Below, one piece after another: positions 21,889 to 32,880 of a stretch of DNA of 64,000 nt; positions within the stretch are counted from its first letter, which is position 1, and every line of letters begins with the position of its first letter. Made by a program: the position numbers and the translations under genes. This DNA is from Miscanthus floridulus (lineage: Eukaryota > Streptophyta > Magnoliopsida > Poales > Poaceae): positions 117,388,657 to 117,452,656 of the forward strand of contig NC_089582.1 in assembly GCF_019320115.1 (NCBI RefSeq). Reading direction: 5' to 3'. The notes under the pieces are model-generated. The model was not told the DNA's origin, did no database searches, and worked only from the letters and a program-made list of their open reading frames with translations.

Positions 21889-22218
21889 TCCTATACTCTT
21901 ATAAAGCAAAACCCTACTGCAATTTTTTTTACAAGCGAGGTGTTCACCTCAGTAGTCCACTATCATTGCATGCAAGGTGTTCACCTCAGCAGTCCACTAT
22001 CACTTGCAATTAAAGTTCACCGGCACAAGCAATTATGATGATATCCACGTTAGCGAGACACATCATCCACTAACATACATTATTTGTCCACATCAGCGTG
22101 CCACACTATCCACTAATATTAGTTTATCATAGTTAATCTCTTCCTAAGAATTATATGAATAGTTAAATTTCATTCCGAATCAGTAGTTCCCGTAGCAACG
22201 CACGGGGTGTTCTTCTAG
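21889..22218 (+). mobile_element. small non-autonomous Helitron
   Basis: Starts TCCTATACTCTTATAAAGC right after an A and ends CTAG right before a T, as Helitrons do. Thirteen bases before the end is a hairpin-type motif CCCGTAGCAACGCACGGG (stem CCCGT/ACGGG). Length 330 bp with no coding content, so it depends on a Rep/Hel source elsewhere. It contains two near copies of AGGTGTTCACCTCAG(T/C)AGTCCACTATCA (about 21941-22003). No target-site duplication is expected. Confidence 0.8.
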
Positions 22219-23451
22219 TTCACTATATTTCATCATATAGGCAGGAGGGCAAGCTGATTTCTTTTCCCCTTTCATTATTTTTGAGGTGTGAACTGATTCA
22301 TATGGATTACAATTTGCAATTGCCATTATGGGATGCCTTAATTTCAAATTCCTTAATCTATGGTGTAAATCACTACACTTAATTTTTTGAACTGGGGAGA
22401 AAGTAAACTTCTTGAACTGGATATAGAAAGTGCATGGAGAAGAAAACAATTGAGCTTCCCTATGGCCTTGTTTCTCTTTATATTACAGATCACGTCTGAA
22501 AACATTTATAGTCTATTTGGCTATTTGAAGGGGCATTTCCGATGCTTACGAATGAGGTTTGGTGCCCCTGCAGAAAGGGAGCACAAGCTTCTTATGCGTA
22601 CATTGGGTTGATACTGCAATGTGTATGTTGATGCACATACTGGGATGACCCGATTATTGCAAAGCACTAAAGACCTTGAAGCTAAATGTTTTCACTGTTT
22701 ACTAGGTTTGTCATTTGTATTCATGCTAAGCCACATCCTAGGATGTTAACTGGTACATAAATTTATTGGGTTAGATTTTGGAAACTATGCATGTAGAGAG
22801 AAATAAGGGCATTGTTGGTTGTAGCTGGTCCAGCAATGAATGATGAGTTCTTCTGCAAAGCTGAACAGTGTTTAGGACGGTTCGTCTCAAGTTTCCTTCA
22901 GAACTAATAAAGTGGACTTAAATTTCATGAGAACCCCCCATAGTGTTACAAACAATGGTAGAGCCAGCAACCAGAATGTGGTTATAAACTTGAAAAATCA
23001 CTGGTCAAATGGGAAAAAGAATGAAGCACATAATAGCACAAATCAAATAAGCTAAAATACAAAAACCTCCAATTAGAGAAACATTACTGTGTGATTTTGC
23101 ATAAATTACAAATACCTGAGAATAAATATACAATATAGTTAAGAGAGCTCTTCATGCCTTGGAAGGCTGCTATATATATCGTCATCACTCATTAACTTCT
23201 AGAAAAAATACCACTTGAGTAAATATTTGACTATAAATGTTATTACAGATCCCAATGCAGAGATGTTTGATGAGCTAAGTGGCCATCTATACAGGCTTAG
23301 TGTTTCCGACTTTTGGCCATCTATGCATGCAACGATATATCCTACACTAGAGAGCCTTTTCTTTCTCCTTGTGCATGATACATCTCTCCAGTCGCCTTAA
23401 ATTATTGTTCCTTGCCAAAATTCCATCTCTATAACTGCATTGCCATTGCAA
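22219..23451. other. host-like AT-rich sequence, downstream side of the kinase fragment
   Basis: Presumed 3' flank of the kinase gene. A plus-strand frame at 22387-22611 (contains SLFGYLKGHFRCLRMRFGAP after TATATTACAG, an acceptor-like site) might be an exon of something, but I cannot assign it. No repeat signature seen. Confidence 0.35.
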
Positions 23452-23918
23452 TTATCGAAAGGTTTCGACAAATGCCTCTTTGATGGCCTCAAGTTTTGCA
23501 CAAACATCTTGCATTCCTGGTCTATCTTTCGGTGACTCTATGGAACACATAAGGCCAATTTCAACCAATGGTATGATATATCTTTGCATGCATAGAATAG
23601 AAGCAACAACATCCTCCTCATGTGGCATTTGGGGATCTAAAATCTCGTTAATTTTGTTAGGGAATGCTAACTCTACATACTTGTGAAGGCTGAGGTCATT
23701 GCCAAATAGTGTGTCAGTTGGTCGCTTTGCCGTGAGCATTTCTAGTAGTAACAACCCAAAACCATAAACATCACCACCAGTTGAGATTTTGCATCCCATC
23801 CCATATTCTGGCAAAACAGGAGTACTAACATCATTTATTTCATAAACTAGCAAAAGAAAAGTTTAATAGCATAAAAGAATGTGGTGTACAGCTTACCTGG
23901 TGCGATATATCCAATGGT
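23452..23918 (-). pseudogene. 3' end of an LRR receptor-like kinase (subfamily XII, EFR/Xa21-like), truncated by CACTA insertion
   Basis: Exon 2 (23807-23452) encodes the C-lobe from just after the APE Glu: YGMGCKISTGGDVYGFGLLL, LTAKRPTDTLFG, then the DRPGMQDV region and a normal C-terminus. The intron is 23896-23808 (89 bp, GTAAGC...CAG). Only about 22 bp of exon 1 remain (23918-23897), encoding TIGYIAP, which splices in frame to complete the activation-loop APE motif. Upstream, the CACTA element begins at 23920. The whole receptor, ATP-binding lobe and catalytic loop are missing and do not recur in the window. Such kinases sit in the plasma membrane and sense microbial or peptide signals. 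This is the clearest host-gene remnant here. Confidence 0.85.
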
Positions 23919-24169
23919 TCACTATTAGAAATATCCACTTCTATGACGAACAACTTTCTTCATCGAAGGAGCCAAATTCATCATAATTTCAGTTTTGTGA
24001 TGAATTTATGTCGAAAAACGGTTCATTATAGAAGTCGCGTCATTCTTGCAATTCTATGACGATTCTAGAAAATCGTCATAAAAGTGGATAGATCTATGAT
24101 GAAAACTGACCATCATAGAACTGCTTTGGCATGCGTGGCAGGGGGCAGCCACGTTGGTGGGTGCTTCCG

Positions 24170-24700
24170 TTGGAAATGCTTTCCACGTGTACATGCTATA
24201 GTCGATGGCATTAGAGATGGTTCGGGTATGTGTCACCTTCTTATTGCACAATGTGGTCATCTCTGGTTCTTGCACGTTTCAGGTTCTTACTGGACCACGT
24301 GTTGGGACCCTGTTGTTCCACATGTCAGTTTTCTATTGGTACACGTGTCGTGTTGCAGTTGGGTCACATGTCACTTCTTCATTGGACCATGTGTCATATT
24401 TTTTATTGGTCCATGTGGCATGACCACAATACCCCACGTGTCTTTCTTTTACTCGACCACGTGTCTCGATGATGTACATCCTCGTGTCGGTATTTTATTG
24501 GGCCACGTGTTGCGCCCTAAACTACCCATGTGTCTTTTTCTGATTCAACCACGTGGTAGGACGGATTTGTACCACGTATTTTATTTGTATTGGCCCACGT
24601 GCCCTGTCGTGGCTATTACACGTGTCATTCACTGGTTCATCCATGTGTTAGATTCTTATTTAACAACGTGTCTGTGCCGGATCTACCACGTGCACACCAA
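24170..24700. repeat. array of ~19 CACGTG(T)-like motifs, irregular 20-40 bp spacing
   Basis: CCACGTGTC and variants (CCATGTGTC, CACATGTC, CCACGTGG) recur about 19 times between 24170 and 24700, often preceded by TTGGACC- or TATTGGNCC-like bases. The core matches the plant G-box/ABRE. It sits in the subterminal region of the CACTA element, where transposase-binding repeats are expected. Confidence 0.8.
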
Positions 24701-24883
24701 TCATTACATCAGAGAAAATGATTTCAGATCTACACTGCTGCAGAAAATGGCTACATGCATAATTATATTCAACCTGAATCAAATAATAGCTGTTTAGCTC
24801 AACAACAAACCATTGACAGAGTTCACATATCAAGCCGCCAAAATTTCACATCAAAACAACAATAAAACCACATGTTCACTGCA

Positions 24884-26424
24884 TCAATAAGACTGAGAGT
24901 TACTGGCACTTAAGAGCATGATATGCTCACGGAGCTTATTGTACTCCATCTGTTGCTGTTTCTTGAACTCCTCAAACTCCCTATTAGTGTTTTCTACCTT
25001 CCTCTTTAGTTGATTCACTTGTTTAGCGAGGACAGCTGAACTTTCTTGATGAGCTGCAAGCCGTTCCCGAAGTCTTGAGCAGCTTGTCCTGATACCAGCA
25101 TTCTTCAAAGAAAAGGTGTTGCAGCTGGCCTAGGAGAGAACCTTGGAAACAACATCAGCAACAGGTTCTGCTCGTATAGTTTCCATAGCTTCCAGTGAAA
25201 ACCAAGGAGTAAACATTAGGAAGAGGACTTAAATTGCAGAACCAAGAGATTATTTCATTACAAGTAATGCATAGGTCTTCCTCAGCCTACTTCAGACAGA
25301 GATTCATAAGCACAATGCATAGGTAACATATTAACTATTGTAATATTACAACTTCAAAATGATGGTGCCATTTTAGGATCCTCCTACTTTTCCTTCTTTT
25401 ATGCCAATGGCTTCAGTAGATTTCAAGAAAAACAAACGAAGGTACTTACCACTGCTTCTCTTGCAGCATCGCTCAGTCTCGTATTGCTATTGGTATGGAA
25501 GTTGTTGAAGATTACCACTGCATCGACATCTTCATGAGGTCGATCATGTTCTTCAACGAGCACTTCTTGAACGCGTCCTGCGTCCTTCCTATTTTTGTCC
25601 TTCTATTAAAATTGCACATGCCTTTCAATTGATACAAAAGACATTGCATATTTGATATAAAAAGAGTAACACAACCATCACTTACATATGCTTGCAGGTG
25701 GGCAATATAGGAGCGAGATCCTATAACCTGGTGGCACTTGACTTTTGCACGGTTTCACTTGTTCTTGGAAGGTGTCAATATAGGACCGAGACTACCTATA
25801 ACCACAATTGTGTTAGACTACAACACAAGTAGACCACATAAAGACTATACAAGAAATAAATGAGTTCACGCACACACACACCTTGTTCTTGGAACTTAAC
25901 CATATGTGGACAAGTGCACACCACTGTGCGTCATTCATGCAAGACATAGGAGAGGTATTTCTAATTTCATCAGTGGGGACTCCGTTGAAGTAAGATCACT
26001 TGAACCTGTTTTGTGTCTGCCATATAACAGACTGGAATATACTCATGCATCCTTCTTTTGTTGCTTCAACATTGTCATCAATGGCCAGCCTCCACTGCAG
26101 AAGTGTGAATGCAAATTAAATCCATTACTAAGTTGCTCTAGGCAAAGTTGAATGTCAACAGAGGATATATATACTTACAGATAGCTTGGCCACAAATCCA
26201 TTGAGATGTTTGATCTGTTGCTTGTAATATTTCCAGTGCGGGAAAATTGGTACTTGAGACCTAACTACTACACTTGCCTCTAAGACAAACTTGACAGCTT
26301 GCAATGGATCATGTGGCCTTCTGTTCCCCTTGACAACCGAGATGGGCATCCTTGTTCCCATTGATTGGGTGGTTTTGTGAAGCCAAACCCCCTTAGTTGC
26401 TTGCCTCGACTTCCTCGCTCTTCC
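24884..26424 (-). pseudogene. CACTA-encoded Transposase_24 (Ptta/En/Spm) protein, several exons
   Basis: Exon pieces on the minus strand: 26424-26179 (GRARKSRQATKGVWLHKTT, then VPIFPHWKYYKQQIKHLNGF), about 25960-25886 (MNDAQWCALVHIWLSSKNK), about 25735-25690, about 25600-25450 (VLVEEHDRPHEDVDAVVIFN, then ARLSDAAREA-like end) and 25108-24884, a coiled coil ending NSQSY. Junctions are GT/AG. The first coding exon probably lies at ~37850-37741, across the inserted Tat element. This family accompanies the TNP2 transposase of CACTA elements and may bind its subterminal repeats. The exon limits other than 26424-26179 are approximate. Confidence 0.7.
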
Positions 26425-26520
26425 CTACAATGGTACTATATAGTTTTCATACATTCAGATTGTTAGAAAAGTAACATGGATATCAAATACTGTGACTTGA
26501 TTTATAGACATGTCTAAGGT

Positions 26521-28508
26521 TGTTGACACAAAAATGTGGCGATATGATCAACACACAGCAAGCCAGAAAGATCTGCTTGATGGAGCAAGGCTGGAGATTC
26601 GCTTGGCTTCAAACACAGGATCAGTCAGTTTTGGGACCGAAGGCGTGCCAGTCAATTTGACCTTGCAATTGACAAGGAGAAAAAGATCAGTAATTTAAGG
26701 TGGAACATGCCGGTATTGCACTAGACAATTCTGATATGTGGCTAGATCGACAATTCAATGGGGCTATCGACTAAATAGTCGATATCTAGCATATTAGTAA
26801 AGCAAGGATCGCTAAATTAAAGATTATCGGCTAATATCAATGATGATGGTATGAATTCAAAATAACCGAGACACATGGGTCATAGCGATTTATTATGATT
26901 GATTAATCTAGACAGAACAAGTACTATACACCCAAATATAAGTAATATAAAGAAACATCATCAGCAGATGGATATAACCAATGTAAAGCATTGATCCGAT
27001 AAGTTTAACAAGAAAGAATATAACATGCGAACAAATCAACCGTCTAGTACAAATGAATCTTCAAACGCTCTGGATCTAATCTATTACCATCAATAGTGAG
27101 GTTCGACCGGATCGATACAGCTATGATAATGATAATAAACTAAAGCCAAAGAATCCATAAAACCATCTATATATTGATAGGTTCATGAAAAACATGCTAT
27201 ATGTGTGAAAGCATAGGCAAATTGGCTAAAATAGCCCATTCAGGAAGAAAAAGGATTATAGCGTGTGAACAATTGACTATTTAATATGAATAGATTTATA
27301 AACTCATAAAATCTAACCTATTATCTTTAACAGTGGGGTTCGACCGAATCGATGGCAGCCATAATAAAGATAACAGATTAAACCTTTAAAATAAATAGAT
27401 CTATTCACATTGAACAGAATCATGAAGACACACTATAAGCGTTAAAGTACTGACAATCGGCTATTTAGCCGATGCAGGCATAGCAAACAGCCAAGGTCAT
27501 GCCTAGTCGAAAGCAAATCTACCAACTAGCATACTCCGATTTAAAGTGCTAACAGTGGGGATCGACCAGATCATTACAGGCCATATAGCGAGCTATAGAC
27601 TAGATTCAACTAGCTAGTAAACCTTCTCAAGATCAGACATGCCTTAACCGCGTACTATGCATCAAGATCGAAGTAGAACGCCCGATAAAACATAATCCAT
27701 CGTTTAAAGTAAGAACCATCACAATGTGACAAAATAAACGATGGACTAAAAGAATGTGAGGCCAATCTAGATCGATCTCGATCGGACAGGTTGATATTGC
27801 TAAAACTAATGACAACGAGAACATTAGTAAGATCGGTAACTTAATGAATCTACTTGAAAGATGCCATCCTTAGGTAGACCTGATAACTTGACCTTAATCT
27901 AATTCGAGCAGCGAAGGTCGAACTTAACCGATGCAGCCGTACTTGAAGTAGATAAGGATCGATAACTAACTTATACTAGAGCTCGTAAGAGGTCGACCGG
28001 ACCAATGTAGCCTTACAAATAAAAGTATAAGCCATGACGGTACTTATAGACAAGCCGGAGGTCGACCGAATTGATGCAGCCCTGCTTGTTGAAGAACTCG
28101 TCGAAATCTATAGTACTCCTACTCCTAAGGGTTGGCGTGAAGCCAAAAAAGTAAAGACTGATTTTGATTGATGTGTCTATGTTGCAATAGCCGGGGGTTT
28201 ATATTTATACCCTGGGCGGATAAGAGTCCTAAACGAACATGACTAGATAACAAAAAGAAATATCAAGATACATGGACTCTAATTTCCTTTTTGCAAAATC
28301 CTTGTTGATGAAGCTTCCTTGTTTGATACGTGTCCTTGTTTCTTTCAATCCTGATATTCACCAGGACGTCATGTCTCTCTCAAATTTATTAAATAATATT
28401 TCCTGGCTGTCTCATAAATATCCCTTAATTAGGAAACTTCCTTGCTTTTGACATCATCAGCCGATCTCTTCCTTTCCAGGACAATCTTACCAAATTTTGG
28501 TGTAAACA
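26521..28508 (-). repeat. 3' LTR of the 11.2-kb element
   Basis: Window-left end TGTTGACACAAAAATGTGG and right end CCAAATTTTGGTGTAAACA, which form an imperfect ~19-bp terminal inverted repeat. 1988 bp. It differs from the other LTR by several percent, by eye, so the insertion is older than the chromovirus at 49584. Confidence 0.9.
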
Positions 28509-28522
28509 CAGGCCCCCCTAGT
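28509..28522 (-). other. polypurine tract of the 11.2-kb element
   Basis: The minus strand reads CTAGGGGGGCCTG directly before its 3' LTR. Confidence 0.7.
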
Positions 28523-31500
28523 TTGAAGTATGAGTTTTCATGCTTCGAACTATTTTGATCCAATAATCTCCTTTCTCAAGTCAATGACATCTGATTGCAA
28601 TACTTGGCTTTAATGACTTACTTGGGTTGGCTGTTCATCTGCTTTAGTCGATTAAGAGCTGGCCCCTGAGTTTATAACTATAATCGGCTATCAAATCACT
28701 GGTAAGGAGCTGAAGAATTCACTGGTAGCAATATTACCTTATTCCAAGCTTCACCTATACATGTGAACTTTGAAGTGTCTATCCCGCCATCTTGGGTGGT
28801 TGAAGAATGGAACGGATTAGAATCTAGTCTTCCTCACTTCTCCTGCTCAGAAAACTTGGGGTTTTTAAAGATTTTTAAATTAAAACATAGCTTTGCTCCG
28901 CAAATGATTCTCTCAGACCGCTCAATATGCATAGTTCCTCACCAAGACATTGTTTCTCCTTTATTTACCCTACTTCTAAAAAGCATATGTGGAGTTCAGG
29001 TAGGGACAAAGTATGTAGCATACTTACCTTGCATATCGAAAGTCAAACCCTAGAATCAAGGAGAGAAGTGTCATACTCTTAGATCAAGATGTGCATGTGT
29101 GTGGAATATTTAGTTGCTAACCTAATTTAACTATGCTCTCTGAAATATATTTCTCTCTTGTAGAATATTTTTTGCGAGACCATGGGTTATCTTTATTCTC
29201 ATTTCTTTTTCTTTTTCTCCTTTTACTTTGGACCTCTTTTGTGTCCATCTTTTATATTTTGCATAACCCATGTCTATTTTTACAACAACTTTTGAGAGAA
29301 ATATTATCAAGAACTTGGAGCATTTATTCTAATAAAACCTAGCAAACATATTTTTGTCTTCTCCTAGTGTACGAGCATAACATTTTGAGGTGGATGAAAA
29401 ACATGTTTTTGCCTACTTCCAGTATAGAAGCAGTAGATATATGTGGCATGTACGTGATTTTGATCTTGGGAGCATGATAAATCTCTCAACAAGGGTCAAC
29501 AAGACTTGACAAAACTCAACAAAGAGCAAGCAACTTATGTGAAAGGGTTTTAATGAGACTAATATATGGATCTAGTAGGAAATTCAACATCATTGAGGAG
29601 ACAAGCTATTGATTTTGATTTTTTGTAAGAAAATTTCCCAAGTACTTTGCAAAAAGAAGCAAGGTTTCTTTCATCATACCATATCTCATTCATCAACTAA
29701 TTAGATAGCAATGCTTTCCCTTTGATAGATTGTTCACAAGTGACAGGAAAAGCAGGAAATAAAGAATATGCGTACCTCCGCTTTGAACCGATGAATGCCT
29801 TTGCTCGGACTTTCTCCCAGTATGCATATATTAGCTAGACTTTGTCGGCCTTATGATCTTTGCATTCCCAATCAAACATATGATATGGCATGACCACACG
29901 TACTTCCAAGATCTGATTCATCCTTTTTGTGCCCACGTACATCATGTATATATATGCATGGAAATCTGACTTGCATGCACTACATAAAGGGCTCTATCGG
30001 CTTGATGCCTTGATCTGCCAATTCTGAGCCGATTGCGAGCAATCTTTCATTTACTGCTTATGACTTTAAATAAGGTGATTGTCAGTTTCAAAAGTCCCAC
30101 AATCAGATCAAGTTGAGAACACACAAAGAGAGAGACTGCGAAAAAATCGCTTGCCGAAGCCACAAACTGTAACAAAGGTCAGGGCTGGTCAAGAGGCTTC
30201 CTACGTTGGCCGCAGAGCATGCTGTAGGTGCATCATGGTAGTGCAGACTCCTTTGTTGTCATCGGACATGTCCTCGCCAAGCACGAGCTTAGAGACCCTA
30301 TTTTTCGCCAGCGCCTATCTTGTCGCCAATGGAGCAGTAGTCGATCATGTCGGTGCGAGGCTTCATGCTGAGTCGTCTGAAGGGCACGGCGGTAAATGCT
30401 GAGGATCGGCCGATGAGCTTGGCCACTGTGGTGGTCGGCTTGAACAATCTGCTAATGTCAACGCTGCTGCACTGCTCTGAGAAGGACGTGGATTCATCAG
30501 ACACGGCATAGCTGAGGTCACTTGCCATATCAATGAAACTCTGTGTGGACAACAATGAGCAGCATTTATTGTGTTATGGCCTAGACTCTTCCACGTCCTT
30601 TGCTCATCCATTGGCTATGCCTCCATGAGAGAATATAGTTGATGTAGAGGAGGAGGTCCACAGCCTTGTTTGCTAGCATCACTTCCTTGTCATCGCCGTC
30701 GGCAATGAGTTCCTTGACCTTGCCCCACGGTAGCTTGTCATGGCTGCCATTAGTCTTACACTACCATCATAGCAACACGTGGCCTAGAGTTACATACACA
30801 AGGTTCACCATTGGTTCTTTTTGCATCCGAAGCTGATGTTTGAAAAGCTCCACTACACTTCAATACTTGGAGCCGATGTCTTTGATGACTTGGACTATTG
30901 GCTATATTTGGAAGCATGAACATTGGCTTTCCTCGATTGCATACGTGATGGTTCCTGGTTGCTTCCTGTGTACACCCTTTTCATGTTATTGGATCTTTTC
31001 TCCTCCGTGCCAAGCCTCCAGCCTTTCTTTCTAGCATGCGGCAATATAAGTCATCCTTGGCTAACTTCCAGCAGCTTGCAACAACCAAGCGGACAACTCT
31101 TTTGATCTTCTCTCAGCAATATATAGTGCCACACGTAGAAGAGCGCTCAATAGAGGCACGTAGCAAATATGAGGTGTTCACTCTTGCATCTTATTTAATA
31201 ATAATTCCTAGCTCAAGATAAATTCCTCTTCGCCATAAATTTGAGAACCGGGAATATTTACCGCTTCAAAATTATTCAGCCGATGGTCCCCTATCGGCTG
31301 TCAGGTTGCTAGCTTTTTTGTGTTTCTAACACAACCTCTCATGATGGTTTTTTCTCTTATTGAAGAATATATTACTATATTGCCCTCTATTGAGAACAAG
31401 CCTGTTGAGCTTATCACTTCCATCTTTAGATTGAGCTTTGTATGATGTAGGAAAAGACAACCATATTAATAGGGACTAATAGGCTGATCACATCGGCTTT

Positions 31501-31794
31501 ATGCTTAACCTGCCTTTTTGGTTCCTCTTCTTGATTTGTCAACTACTGATTTTGAACTATCGGCTCTCCTACAGTGCTACCGGTTCATCTACTGTCGAGG
31601 TACCTTTGTTGCGGCAGAGCTGGCAATGTCGCGTCTACTAGGCCGGATGGCTCCATCACCTGACGTATTAGCTAAAGTGGAACCTGAGCCAATACTGGTC
31701 CCCCAGCTGATCTCTATATATCTGTACTTGGAGTTGATGGGGGTGAGAAGCCAATGGAGGTGAATAGCCTGATAAATTTCAATGTGATGCACCT
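28523..31794 (-). other. interior of the 11.2-kb element, decayed
   Basis: AT-rich, with many ATCGGCT/AGCCGAT words. The best frame is on the minus strand at 30555-30298, which contains MASDLSYAVSDESTSFSEQC and KPRTDMIDYCSIGDKIGA; I do not recognise it. No pol motif. Confidence 0.45.
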
Positions 31795-32265
31795 TGTGGG
31801 GGTATTAACCCCTATACCCTTACGGCTAGGCTTGGGTCAGCCCAGACCTGGGGGTCTGGCCCACTAGAAGACAACACATGGCCCAGCCAATTTGCTTGGA
31901 GTCCCGCGCAAGGAATCAAGGCAGACTTGGAGATCAAGCAAGATCCTAGTTAGTTAGAATATGAATCCTTATCCGGCCACTTATGGCAATTGTAACTAGT
32001 TAGGATTAGTTTCTAGATATGTAACCCTACCCCCCAGACTATATAAGGTGGGCAGGGGACCCCTCTCAAAAAACATCTCTCATTGACATACATCAATACA
32101 ATCAGACGCAGGACGTAGGTATTACGCCTTCAGGTGGCCGAACCTAGATAAAATCTCATGTTTGTCTTGCGTAATCATCTTGTTTGTAGCTTGCGCATCT
32201 ATCTACTGATAATCTACTACCTTGGGCATACCCCTAGGTAGACTGCTGACCATATTTTGTCGACA
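31795..32265 (+). repeat. solo LTR with target-site duplication CACCT
   Basis: Begins TGTGGGGGTATTAACCCC, ends TATTTTGTCGACA, 471 bp. CACCT at 31790-31794 and 32266-32270 is a perfect 5-bp duplication. A TATATAAGG box lies at about 32040-32047. No internal region, so it arose by LTR-LTR recombination. Its start, TATA region and end resemble the LTR at 20399-20796 in the opposite orientation. Confidence 0.9.
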
Positions 32266-32880
32266 CACCTGGACTCTTGATTCTTGGTTGCTCGTAGTAA
32301 AAGTGCCCTCATCGGCTTTTACTGACATGTGTGCCAGCAGCTGTCATAAGTTGAAGTTTTTTGAGCTTGATGATGGATTTGATGTGCCCCTTGAATGTGT
32401 GCAGCTCCCTGGACCTAACTACCTCGGCGTACTTTGTGACCTACTCATCGAGCTCTGATAGTTTGTAGTAGTCCTAGTTGTCATCACTGAAGAAGTTGGG
32501 ATTGGCAGTAGCCTAGTTGAGGCCTTGCAACATCCTTTGCACTGTGCCAACGCTTCTCGTTCACCCTCGCCATAGTTGGCGAACATGGTACTCAAGATCA
32601 TGCTCAACTCGAATTGTTCATATGATGTTTGACGCACTCGGGGCCATATTCATCGTGTCGTCCACTACGATGTCGATGTCCGTCTTAGTTAGTGCCGACG
32701 TGTTGTTCACGCCATCGCCGGCATGTCGTAGATGTGTCTAGCCACCTCATGATCTCATACTTAGGAACATCTTGGTGGATCCATCCACCTTGTTGATCAA
32801 ACCTTCCATCACCAGAGGACGGGTACATGTTGCTGCCCATGCTAAGGCGCTGCACTATCCCCTTGCCGATATCCAACTAG
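32266..32880 (-). pseudogene. decayed internal ORF (gag-like or extra ORF) of the 11.2-kb element
   Basis: Minus-strand frames with coding character: the piece near 32880-32640 (MDIGKGIVQRLSMGSNMYPS), then FANYGEGEREAL, then NPNFFSDDN, DYYKLSELDE, VTKYAEVVRSRELHTFKGHI and MTAAGTHVSKSR to ~32290, with stops and frame changes. It lies on the 5' side of the element, as Gag would. No zinc knuckle is visible. Family not recognised. Confidence 0.4.

Larger units (their letters stand above)
23920..26515 (-). mobile_element. CACTA (En/Spm) transposon, 3' end and transposase-associated gene; continues at 37741
   Basis: The end at 23920 reads CACTATTAGAAATATCC. Subterminal motifs (TCTATGACGA, ATCGTCATA, ATCATAGAA) recur in both orientations to about 24115, as in CACTA elements. 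GTT (23917-23919) would be one 3-bp target-site copy. The gene inside (24884-26424) is a Transposase_24-type protein. A Tat element inserted at 26520/26521 splits it; the remainder resumes at 37741. The other CACTA end was not found. Confidence 0.75.

Noticed and set aside
22387..22611. Host gene exon
   Set aside because: Frame of 74 residues without recognisable domain or supporting neighbour exons.
24120..24800. A long plus-strand frame through the CACGTG array
   Set aside because: Its repetitive His/Val/Phe/Leu composition is a by-product of the motif array; it has no gene context.
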